Shown here piece after piece: positions 5,788-12,812 of a stretch of 27,268 nucleotides of DNA; the first letter of the stretch is position 1; the number at the start of each line of letters is the position of its first letter. Source of the stretch: a virus. Location: positions 1-27,268 of IMG/VR virus record IMGVR_UViG_3300046002_007055; one strand, given 5' to 3'. A model generated the notes under the pieces. That model saw only the letters and a list, made by a program, of their open reading frames with translations. It did no database searches and had not been told where the DNA came from. The position numbers were made by a program, and so were the translations under genes.

Positions 5788-6336
5788 ATGAAAGATATGC
5801 TGGTGGTTTTTTCTCACGGCAAAGAGTCTGGCCCTTTGGGCTCCAAGATTCGTGCCCTGATGAAGGTAGCTGAAAGTCATGGTGCCGAAGTCTTGTCAGT
5901 GGACTACCGCGAGCATCCTGTCGGCACATTTCATGATCAGAATGCACCTGGTGAAGCAGACAGGCGGGTGAATCAACTGCTGGCTACTCCGTTACCGGAG
6001 CACCGGCAATTGGTACTGGTGGGCTCCAGCATGGGGGGTTATGTGTCAACCGTGGCGAGCAAAGACACGGCGGCTGCGGGCTTGTTTTTGCTGGCACCGG
6101 CTTTCTACTTACCCGGCTACACCGTACAGGATATATCGCTTGACGTCAGCAAAACCGTGGTCATTCACGGTTGGCGTGATGATGTTGTGCCGGTGCAGAA
6201 CAGCATTCGTTTTGCCCAGCGACATCGGTGTGGTCTGTATTTGATTGACGGAGACCACCGCCTCAATGAGGCGCTTCCCAAGATTGAACCCTTGTTTGCA
6301 CTGTTTTTGGCGCAAGTATCCAGTGCACAGGATTAG
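5788..6336 (+). CDS. Small alpha/beta-hydrolase fold protein
   Basis: A 182-residue esterase-like protein. The elements visible in order are VVFSHGKES (oxyanion-loop region, 6-14), the nucleophile elbow GSSMG with Ser81, a WRDDVVP segment carrying the likely catalytic Asp131 or Asp132, and GDH with His157. It lacks a lid or a signal peptide and should be cytoplasmic. Homologs of this small class usually begin close to the FSHGKESGP motif, so I chose the ATG at 5788 (GGGGA at 5773-5777) over the ORF start at 5707. The substrate is unknown. It lies between toxin-antitoxin loci and the packaging genes, on the same strand as the late genes, and is probably an accessory host-type gene carried by the phage. 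Confidence 0.72.
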   Translation: MKDMLVVFSHGKESGPLGSKIRALMKVAESHGAEVLSVDYREHPVGTFHDQNAPGEADRRVNQLLATPLPEHRQLVLVGSSMGGYVSTVASKDTAAAGLFLLAPAFYLPGYTVQDISLDVSKTVVIHGWRDDVVPVQNSIRFAQRHRCGLYLIDGDHRLNEALPKIEPLFALFLAQVSSAQD

Positions 6337-6381
6337 GGTGATGGCGTAAAGATCCGCCAAGCTTCGCATAGGGGCGAAGGC

Positions 6382-6657
6382 ATGGCGACCATGGTTGTGA
6401 AGCGCATCAGAGGCAGAGCATTACAAGCACTGCGTCATCGCCACCTGAGTGCACATCCTTTATGTGTGGTGTGTATGGCGCAAGGGCGTTTCACAGCAGC
6501 CACTGAACTTGATCACATCGTCGCCTTATGCAACGGAGGCGGCAACACGGACAGCAACTACCAAGCCTTGTGCCATGGCTGTCACCAAGACAAGACGGCA
6601 ATGGACAAGGGCCACACAGTTAGAGCAAGCACAGGGCTAGATGGCTGGCCACTGTGA
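6382..6657 (+). CDS. HNH endonuclease (packaging-associated)
   Basis: A 91-residue HNH nuclease. A zinc-binding Cys pair (C28, C31 in LCVVC) precedes the first motif ELDHIVAL with Asp44-His45. Asn59 follows in the NYQALC segment, then C64 and C67 and the final His68 with K71-T72 (CHGCHQDKT). HNH proteins encoded immediately before the terminase genes, as HK97 gp74, are needed for terminase cleavage at cos during head filling. Its position, directly before a candidate cos and the small terminase, fits. The G/A-rich sequence GGGGCGAAGG upstream of the ATG at 6382 serves as a ribosome site; a second in-frame ATG lies at 6391. Confidence 0.88.
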   Translation: MATMVVKRIRGRALQALRHRHLSAHPLCVVCMAQGRFTAATELDHIVALCNGGGNTDSNYQALCHGCHQDKTAMDKGHTVRASTGLDGWPL

Positions 6658-6676
6658 TGCTCAGATTTGTGGTGAT

Positions 6677-6730
6677 GCGGGTAGGGGCCATAAATCACTG
6701 CGGGATAAGCCTCGGAAACCGTAGCCAAGC
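6677..6730. other. Candidate cos (packaging) site
   Basis: In the 127-bp gene-free gap between the HNH and small terminase genes lies GCGGGTAGGGGCC, then TAAATCACTGCGGG and further G- and C-rich blocks ending AAACCGTAGCC. Phages with an HNH-terminase block commonly have cos here, and a G-run followed by an AAATC-x-CT-like block recalls cos regions I have seen in such phages. No nicking position or overhang can be assigned by reading. Confidence 0.35.
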
Positions 6731-6784
6731 CTCTCTTTTAATTCATTTACGGAAAAACGTGTCCAAACGGAACGGATTCAAGCC

Positions 6785-7243
6785 ATGGCAAGAAAAAAAG
6801 CACTGAGCCGAGACAGTCACTCGCACGTGATCAAACTCGTCTCAGAACTGTCTGAATCCATTCCTTTACCGGCGGGCGTGACCCTCAGAGATGAGGCTGA
6901 AATGGTCATTTGGGAGCAGTTCACCCGCGCGCGCACTCGCGAGGGCTGGCGTGAGTTTGATTTGCTGACACTGTCCAAGGCGGTTTATCTGGAGGCCGAC
7001 ATTCGCAAATATCGAATTGCTTTGGATAAGTCTGGCCCCATCGTCAAGAACGACAAAGGCACCCAGATCGTCAACCCATTCATTTCCCTGATCGACAGTT
7101 TGACAAGGTTGCAACTGGCGATCACCCGCACGCTGTCCATGAACCAGACCGCACAAGACCCCCGAACCTTGAACGGTCAGGGGCAAGAGCAAACCCGACT
7201 GCGCAATGTGGTCGATGATTTTGATGACCTGATCCCAAGATGA
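6785..7243 (+). CDS. Small terminase subunit (P27-like)
   Basis: A 152-residue protein with the features of the P27 small-terminase family: a helical N-terminal DNA-binding part (DEAEMVIWEQFTRARTR...REFDLLTLSKAVYLEADIRK) and a central oligomerisation segment that ends in the typical SLTRLQLAITRTLSMN helix. The C-terminus is acidic (VVDDFDDLIPR). TerS recognises phage DNA at cos or pac and recruits the large subunit. The neighbours agree: HNH nuclease upstream, large terminase downstream. It is separated from the latter by two inserted genes for a ParB-like protein and a DNA methylase. The stop overlaps the next start as ATGA. Confidence 0.8.
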   Translation: MARKKALSRDSHSHVIKLVSELSESIPLPAGVTLRDEAEMVIWEQFTRARTREGWREFDLLTLSKAVYLEADIRKYRIALDKSGPIVKNDKGTQIVNPFISLIDSLTRLQLAITRTLSMNQTAQDPRTLNGQGQEQTRLRNVVDDFDDLIPR

Positions 7244-7740
7244 AAATTGAACAACTGTCTGTTGAGGCCCTGATCCCTTATGCCTTGAACAGCCGAACGC
7301 ATGACGACGCCCAGGTGGCACAGATTGCAGCCAGCATTCGGGAGTTTGGTTTCACCAACCCAGTCCTGATCGACAAGGATGGCGGCATCATTGCCGGTCA
7401 TGGCCGGGTGATGGCCGCCAGAAAGCTGGCCTTGTCAAAGGTGCCATGTATCCGCATGGCTCATCTGACTGACACACAGCGACGGGCTTATGTCATTGTG
7501 GACAACAAGCTGGCTTTGAATGCAGGCTGGGACCAATTGCTGCTCGAAGGAGAGCTGCAGGGTCTTCACGCCGCTGAGTTTGATATGGGCTTGCTCGGGT
7601 TTGAGCCCGTGGAATTGCAGGCGGCCATGGGCATTGACATGGACACGCACCAGTCAAGGACCAAAGAGATTGATCCGGATGAGTTCGATCTGAACTGCAA
7701 GTGCCCCAAATGTGGGTTCGAGTTCGATGCAAAAACCTGA
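7240..7740 (+). CDS. ParB/sulfiredoxin-fold protein with C-terminal zinc ribbon
   Basis: A 166-residue protein with an N-terminal ParB/Srx domain: LIPYALNSRTHDD, NPVLID at 40-45, the phosphate-binding GHGR motif at 53-56, and the QRRAYVIVDNK segment. Such domains bind nucleotides (CTP in ParB, ATP in Srx) and some phage versions have nuclease activity. The C-terminus is a compact Cys cluster (C153, C155, C158 in CKCPKCGFEFD), a zinc-ribbon tail. In many phages this ParB domain is fused to an adenine methyltransferase; here the methylase is lacking and the gene is followed by a separate cytosine methyltransferase that starts inside its 3' end. A role in DNA modification or packaging-site handling is inferred from position. 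Confidence 0.75.
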   Translation: MKIEQLSVEALIPYALNSRTHDDAQVAQIAASIREFGFTNPVLIDKDGGIIAGHGRVMAARKLALSKVPCIRMAHLTDTQRRAYVIVDNKLALNAGWDQLLLEGELQGLHAAEFDMGLLGFEPVELQAAMGIDMDTHQSRTKEIDPDEFDLNCKCPKCGFEFDAKT

Positions 7741-8830
7741 TTGCGCTTGGAACCTCACGGATCTGAAGATGGTTTCCAAAAATGGCGTCAAGGTGATGAG
7801 CACGTTTGCATGTGGCGGCGGATCCAGCATGGGCTACAAACTTGCCGGATGTGAGGTGGTTGCAGCCAACGACATTGACCCAGAGATGGCTTGGCACTAC
7901 AAACTCAACATCAACCCGAAGCACTATTTCCTGTGCCCCATCCGGGACCTGCTCACCGCAGAGCTGCCGCCGGAGTTGTTTGATTTGGATATTCTGGATG
8001 GCTCTCCGCCATGCAGCACATTCAGTCTTGCGGGTAACCGAGAAAAGGACTGGGGCAAGGAAAAGCATTTCAAAGAAGGTCAAGCCAAGCAAGTGCTCTC
8101 AGACCTTTTCTTTGACTACCTTGATCTGGTGGGGCGTCTCAGGCCCAAGGTTGCCATCGCAGAAAACGTCAAGGGTTTGATCTCGGGGAACGCCAAGGGT
8201 TACACCAAGTTGATCATGGCCAGGTTCAAAGAATTGGGCTACCGCCCGCAGTTGTTTTTGTTGAACGCTGCGGACTGTGGCGTTCCTCAAAAACGTGAGC
8301 GCGTTTTCTTTTGCGCAGTTCGTGATGATCTGGATGTGCCAGCCTTGAAGCTCTTACCCACACATCACTGGATAGGAGCTGCGGCTGCGACCCGAGATAT
8401 TCAAGTTTTGACGGATGAAGAAAAAGAAGAAACAAAACCCAGCCCCAATGATTTGAAGTGCTGGCCCAACACAGTGCCTGGCAAGAACTATGCGGTGTAT
8501 TTGCTCAAGGCAGAAAACCGTGTGTCATGTTTCAATCAGTTCAGGCTTGATCCATTGGTGCCCAGCAACACGTTGACCGCCACCTCGGGTCTTTATACGC
8601 ACTGGTCGCAGTGCAGAAAACTCACCCTGCGTGAATGGAAGCGATTGGGAAGTTTCCCCGATGACTACCAGGCCAAGAACGCACGCATTGGCGCGTACTT
8701 GATTGGCATGAGTGTGCCGCCCAAATTGACGCAGCAGGTTGCTCGGGCAGTGTGTGAGCAGTGGCTGGGTAAGAAATACACGCAAGCAGCCTCACAGGCC
8801 GCCGATAAAGCAACAGAACAACTGCGCTGA
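7727..8830 (+). CDS. DNA (cytosine-5)-methyltransferase
   Basis: A 367-residue C5 methylase with all key motifs in order. Motif I FACGGGSSMGY (27-37) is the SAM site, DIDPE at 49-53, and motif IV GSPPCSTFS has the catalytic Cys96. Motif VI AENVKG has Glu146, motif VIII is QKRERVFF (188-195), and a C-terminal motif near residues 325-345 (IGMSVPPKLTQQVARAV) resembles motif X. The target-recognition region (about 200-300) is short. It probably modifies phage DNA to escape host restriction. I chose the ATG at 7727 because homologs start near this point; it overlaps the ParB-like gene by 14 bp. The gene lies inside the terminase pair, so it is expressed with the packaging genes. No cognate restriction enzyme is present. 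Confidence 0.92.
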   Translation: MQKPDCAWNLTDLKMVSKNGVKVMSTFACGGGSSMGYKLAGCEVVAANDIDPEMAWHYKLNINPKHYFLCPIRDLLTAELPPELFDLDILDGSPPCSTFSLAGNREKDWGKEKHFKEGQAKQVLSDLFFDYLDLVGRLRPKVAIAENVKGLISGNAKGYTKLIMARFKELGYRPQLFLLNAADCGVPQKRERVFFCAVRDDLDVPALKLLPTHHWIGAAAATRDIQVLTDEEKEETKPSPNDLKCWPNTVPGKNYAVYLLKAENRVSCFNQFRLDPLVPSNTLTATSGLYTHWSQCRKLTLREWKRLGSFPDDYQAKNARIGAYLIGMSVPPKLTQQVARAVCEQWLGKKYTQAASQAADKATEQLR

Positions 8831-10356
8831 TGGCTTCAGCATCCAGGACTCGCGGAACCAATGTCATCAATTTCATTGAACATTTCTGCAAGACGCCCAG
8901 TGGAACTCAGGTTGGCCAGCCATTGAAACTGATGCCGTTCCAAAAACGGTTCATCCTTGAGATTTACGACAACCCAGTGGGCACACGTCGTGCCTATCTC
9001 TCGGTGGGACGCAAGAATGGCAAAACGGCCTTGATCGCTTGCATCTTGCTGGCTCACTTGGTTGGACCCGAAGCCAAGCGCAATGCCCAGATCATCAGCG
9101 GCGCCATGAGCCGAGAACAGGCGTCCATCGTTTTTGACTTGGCTTCCAAAATGGTGGCGCTGTCACCCAGGTTGTCAAAGATTGTCAGAGAGGTTCCGAG
9201 CAGCAAAAAACTGATTGGCATCCTCATGAACACCGAGTTCAGGGCCATCAGCGCTGAGGGTAAGACGGCGCACGGACTGAGTCCAATCCTTGCCATCTTG
9301 GATGAGTTGGGCCAAGTCAGGGGCCCGCAAAGCGATTTTGTGGATGCCATCACCACCAGCCAGGGCGCACACGATGCGCCTTTGCTCATGGTGATTTCAA
9401 CGCAGGCACCGAATGACAATGACTTGTTGTCTATTTGGCTGGATGACGCCAAGACCAGCAAGGACAAGCGCATCGTTTCCCACGTTTACGAGGCCCTCAA
9501 GGACTGCGAACTCATGGACCGTAGTGCTTGGAAGTCTGCGAACCCTGCGGTTGGCAAGTTTCGCAGCTTGGCTGACGTCAAAGAACAGGCCGAGCGGGCA
9601 GGGCGGATGCCATCGAGCGAGCCCACCTTTCGCAACCTTGTGCTCAATCAGCGCATTGAGATGATGGCACCCTTTATCAGCCGAGGTGTGTGGGTTTTGA
9701 ACAGTGACACGCCAGATGACCAAGTGTTCTACGAAGAGCCTGTCTATTGCGGCCTGGACCTGTCGGCCAAGACGGATCTGACCTCAATGGTGATGATCGC
9801 CTACAGAGAAAAGTGGCACGTCAAGGCCTACTTCTGGACACCCGCCAAGGGCCTGCGTGACCGATCAAAGCGTGACCGCGCGCCCTATGACGTGTGGGAG
9901 AGCCAAGGATTGATTCGCGCCATTCCAGGTGCTGCTGTTGACTATGAGGCCGTGGCCAAGGACATGGCCGACATCCTTCAGGACTGTGATGTCCACGCCA
10001 TAGGGTTTGATCGATGGCGGTTTGACCTGTTGCAAAAAGAACTGACTGAAATTGGGGCCGATTGGCCCCTTTTTCCATTTGGGCAAGGTTTTAAGGACAT
10101 GGCTCCAGCCATCGACATGCTTGAGGAGTTGCTCTTGAACGAACAAATCGCCCATGGCGACAACCCCGTGCTCACGATGTGCATGGCCAACGCCCGCATC
10201 GAAAAAGACGCGGCCGGCAACAGAAAGATGAACAAAGCCAAGGCCACAGGACGGATTGACGGGGCCGTTGCATTGGCCATGGCCGTGGGCATGTCCAAGG
10301 TGCCTGAACTCCATGGCCCAAGCATCTATGAATCGCAAGAATTAAGGACGTTTTGA
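8830..10356 (+). CDS. terL: Large terminase subunit (TerL)
   Basis: A 508-residue packaging motor of the Terminase_1 (HK97-like) type. The N-terminal ATPase shows Walker A GRKNGKT (60-66), Walker B LAILDE (154-159) and the coupling motif around VISTQAPND. The C-terminal RNase H-like nuclease shows the acidic residues Asp310 (CGLDLS), Asp in IGFDRWRF, and Asp477 (GRIDGAVA). It translocates DNA into the prohead and cuts concatemers at cos, with the small subunit and HNH protein. The ATG at 8830 shares one base with the methylase stop (TGATG). The stop likewise overlaps the portal start. Confidence 0.95.
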   Translation: MASASRTRGTNVINFIEHFCKTPSGTQVGQPLKLMPFQKRFILEIYDNPVGTRRAYLSVGRKNGKTALIACILLAHLVGPEAKRNAQIISGAMSREQASIVFDLASKMVALSPRLSKIVREVPSSKKLIGILMNTEFRAISAEGKTAHGLSPILAILDELGQVRGPQSDFVDAITTSQGAHDAPLLMVISTQAPNDNDLLSIWLDDAKTSKDKRIVSHVYEALKDCELMDRSAWKSANPAVGKFRSLADVKEQAERAGRMPSSEPTFRNLVLNQRIEMMAPFISRGVWVLNSDTPDDQVFYEEPVYCGLDLSAKTDLTSMVMIAYREKWHVKAYFWTPAKGLRDRSKRDRAPYDVWESQGLIRAIPGAAVDYEAVAKDMADILQDCDVHAIGFDRWRFDLLQKELTEIGADWPLFPFGQGFKDMAPAIDMLEELLLNEQIAHGDNPVLTMCMANARIEKDAAGNRKMNKAKATGRIDGAVALAMAVGMSKVPELHGPSIYESQELRTF

Positions 10357-11648
10357 TGGCCTTTTGGCAAAAAATCACGGATGGACTGAGCCGCAAGAGT
10401 GCCAATCCGGACTGGGGAACGCTTGAGAGATATCTGGGATGGGCATTCGGTGGTGGCGTTTCAGCTTCTGGCATTGTGGTCAACCCACAAAACGCCATGC
10501 AGTCGGCATCCGTGTATGCGTGTTTGAAGGTTTTGGCCGAATCGGTGGGCATGCTGCCCATTCGGCTTTACCAAAAGGGCCCTAATGGGCAACGTACCGT
10601 GGATGAAACCCATCCTCTGTACGAGTTGCTGCACGAGCAGCCCAATGATTATCAAACCGCCATCGAGTTTTTGGAAATGATGGTGATGCACCTGAACTTG
10701 AGGGGCAACGCCTACGCCTACATCAACCGCACGAGATCAGGGCGAGTGGTGGAGCTGATCCCTTTGCACCCGGACTTCGTCTCTGTGGTGATGGACAACA
10801 CCAACACCGTCGTTTATCGGGTGGGTGCAGAAAACGGAGCCCAAACGACGATCGAACGCTCGCAACTGCTCCATGTCAAGGGACTGACCCTCAATGGATG
10901 GCTTGGCATCAGCCCGATCGCCTACGCAAGGGAGACGATCGGACTGGCCCTTGCCACAGAGAAGTTCGGTGGACAGCTTTTCAAGAACGGCGCAAAGATG
11001 GGCGGTGTCTTGGAGCACCCCGGAAAGCTCTCGGATGAGGCCTATAAGCGCGTCAAAGAGAGCTTTGACCAGGCCACCAGTGGAGAAAACGCCCACAAGT
11101 CAGCACTTTTAGAAGAAGGCATGAAGTGGTCGGCTGTGACCATGAACGCCAACGATTCGCAGTTTCTGGAGACGCGCAAATTTCAGCGGGGGGAAATTGC
11201 CTCTATTTTCAGGGTTCCACCGCACTTGATCATGGACTTGGAGAGGGCCACCTACTCCAACATTGAGCACATGAGCCTGGAGTTTGTGCAGTACAGCTTG
11301 ATGCCTTGGCTCACCCGGATTGAAAAAGCGATTCGTCGTGACGTGTTCACGACCGAAGAAAAGAAAAAGTTCACCCTCAAATTTGACGTCTCGGCTTTGC
11401 TGCGAGGGGACTCGGCCAGTCGCTCGGCTTATTACGCCAGCGGCATCACCAACGGCTGGATGACCCGCAACGAAGCACGCGGCATGGAGCACATGAACCC
11501 CATTGATGGCCTGGATGTGCCCTTGATGCAATTGAACATGGCCGATGGCAGAGTGCCTCCAGAACAAGCCACTCCAATCCCTGAGCCCATCGTCCATCGG
11601 GATGAACCCATCAAAACGCACATCAAACCTCGATCTTCCCAGGAATAA
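10356..11648 (+). CDS. Portal protein (HK97 family)
   Basis: A 430-residue portal of the HK97 gp3 type. The recognisable core runs from SVYACLKVLAESVGMLPIRL through AYAYINRTRSGRVVELIPLHP and LHVKGLTLNGWLGISPI to the IFRVPPHLIMDLERATYSN segment (family motif RxPxxLig...tysN). It forms the dodecameric ring through which DNA enters and to which the connectors attach. I take the ATG at 10356, overlapping the TerL stop, over a TTG one codon upstream. The C-terminal 40 residues are Pro-rich and probably disordered. Unusually, the next gene is not the prohead protease but a six-gene cassette of other proteins. Confidence 0.93.
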   Translation: MAFWQKITDGLSRKSANPDWGTLERYLGWAFGGGVSASGIVVNPQNAMQSASVYACLKVLAESVGMLPIRLYQKGPNGQRTVDETHPLYELLHEQPNDYQTAIEFLEMMVMHLNLRGNAYAYINRTRSGRVVELIPLHPDFVSVVMDNTNTVVYRVGAENGAQTTIERSQLLHVKGLTLNGWLGISPIAYARETIGLALATEKFGGQLFKNGAKMGGVLEHPGKLSDEAYKRVKESFDQATSGENAHKSALLEEGMKWSAVTMNANDSQFLETRKFQRGEIASIFRVPPHLIMDLERATYSNIEHMSLEFVQYSLMPWLTRIEKAIRRDVFTTEEKKKFTLKFDVSALLRGDSASRSAYYASGITNGWMTRNEARGMEHMNPIDGLDVPLMQLNMADGRVPPEQATPIPEPIVHRDEPIKTHIKPRSSQE

Positions 11649-11651
11649 GCG

Positions 11652-12116
11652 ATGACATCACCCATCACAACCGCGATCACCAACAGTTTCAAACTGGAAA
11701 TTTTGCAAGGCGTTCACCAAGCCGCAGACCTTTACAAAATCGCTCTGATTGGCGCTGGCGCAAGCGGCACCTACAACGCCTCGACCACCAATGTGGGCAC
11801 GCCAGGCATCGGTGCACCTTCATTGCACAACTTAGGCACGGATGAAGTTGTAGGCACCGGCTACACGGCCAACGGCGCAACTTTGGCGGATTATTCCGCG
11901 ACGGAAACGGGATCGGTTGCACGTTTGGACTGGGCATCACCGAGTTGGCCCGCTGCAACGATCAGTGCAATTGGTGCGGTCATTTACAACGCAACACGAA
12001 ACAACAAAGTTTTGGCAGTGTTTGACTTTGGCGGAACCATCACCAGCACTGAGGGTTTGTTCACAACTGCGATGCCCACAGTCGCAGACGGCACCAGCTT
12101 GATTCGAATCGTGTAA
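11652..12116 (+). CDS. Putative virion protein, 154 aa
   Basis: Starts three bases after the portal stop. The product begins MTSPITTAITNSFKLEILQG and continues as a Gly/Thr/Ala-rich beta protein (LGTDEVVGTGYTANGATLAD ... LDWASPSWPAATISAIGAVI ... VFDFGGTITSTEGLFTTAMP). I recall similar small proteins in other siphophages of Gram-negative bacteria, clustered with the next two genes; their role is not established. The composition and late-operon position suggest a virion-surface or decoration protein. There is no signal peptide and no catalytic motif. The stop overlaps the next start (TAATG). Confidence 0.65.
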   Translation: MTSPITTAITNSFKLEILQGVHQAADLYKIALIGAGASGTYNASTTNVGTPGIGAPSLHNLGTDEVVGTGYTANGATLADYSATETGSVARLDWASPSWPAATISAIGAVIYNATRNNKVLAVFDFGGTITSTEGLFTTAMPTVADGTSLIRIV

Positions 12117-12481
12117 TGGCCATGAACACACTTGCTGATCGCGTCAAAGATTACACCCATTCAACGGGCGAAGGTGCCATCACGCTGGCCAATAGCGCAC
12201 CGATTGGATTCAGAACTTTTGCAACAGCTTTTGGAGCGGTGTCAGCACAAGTGAGTTATTGCATTGATGACGGGGCAGGGCATTGGGAGGTGGGGAGTGG
12301 AACTTTCAATGGGACCACGGGACTGACTCGCACCACGGTGCATTCAAGTAGCAATGCCAATGCCTTGGTCATGTTTGCAGAGGGAACCAAAACCGTGTTT
12401 TGTACTGCACCGGCTGTCATTTTAGAAAATCAAACAGCTTCTGGCGGCTTGGAGCAAACATTGATGCTGATGGGCGCTTGA
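12116..12481 (+). CDS. Putative virion protein, 121 aa
   Basis: Begins MAMNTLADRVKDYTHSTGEG and has the layout of a small beta-rich family seen in phage structural cassettes: TITLA-like strand (GAITLANSAPIGFRTF), a YCIDDGAGHWEVGSGTF core and the closing HSSSNANALVMFAEGTKTVF strand. Relatives, as I recall, occur beside tail-fibre or head genes; no function is established. The ATG at 12116 overlaps the previous stop, and another ATG lies two codons further on. The C-terminal 20 residues (QTASGGLEQTLMLMGA) are hydrophobic and may contact a partner protein. Confidence 0.65.
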   Translation: MAMNTLADRVKDYTHSTGEGAITLANSAPIGFRTFATAFGAVSAQVSYCIDDGAGHWEVGSGTFNGTTGLTRTTVHSSSNANALVMFAEGTKTVFCTAPAVILENQTASGGLEQTLMLMGA

Positions 12482-12482
12482 T

Positions 12483-12812
12483 ATGACAACAACCTACAAA
12501 GTTCTCGGCCAGTGCGCCGCACAAGCCTCTACAAACACCGACCTTTACGCGGTTCCCTCCGCCACACAAACAGTGTGCAGCACATTGGCAGTGTGCAACC
12601 GAAGCATCTCAACAACGTTTCGAGTGGCTGTTCGACCGTCTGGTGCCACTCTTGCTGACCAGCACTACATCGTTTATGACAACTACGTCAACCAGTACGA
12701 CACGGTATTTCTCACGCTCGGGGTGACGCTGGCGGCAACGGATGTGGTCAGCGTCTACGCTGGAGCGGCCACACTTTCATTTTCTTTGTTTGGCTCAGAG
12801 GTGGCCGAATGA
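12483..12812 (+). CDS. Putative virion protein, 109 aa
   Basis: A single beta-sandwich-like domain: MTTTYKVLGQCAAQASTNTD, then YAVPSATQTVCSTLAVCNRS, FRVAVRPSGATLADQHYIVY, DTVFLTLGVTLAATDVVSVY. This pattern (a bundle of short strands with the VRPSGATLADQHYI signature) is a known phage family of unknown function that I associate with decoration or fibre proteins. Four Cys residues are absent from typical relatives in my recollection. It starts two bases after the previous stop, and its stop overlaps the start of the LRR gene as ATGA, so all three small proteins and the LRR protein are translationally linked. Confidence 0.65.
   Translation: MTTTYKVLGQCAAQASTNTDLYAVPSATQTVCSTLAVCNRSISTTFRVAVRPSGATLADQHYIVYDNYVNQYDTVFLTLGVTLAATDVVSVYAGAATLSFSLFGSEVAE

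Noticed and set aside
7493-8092. 199-codon minus-strand ORF across the ParB-like and methylase genes
   Set aside because: Both plus-strand genes show complete conserved motifs; the reverse product has none.
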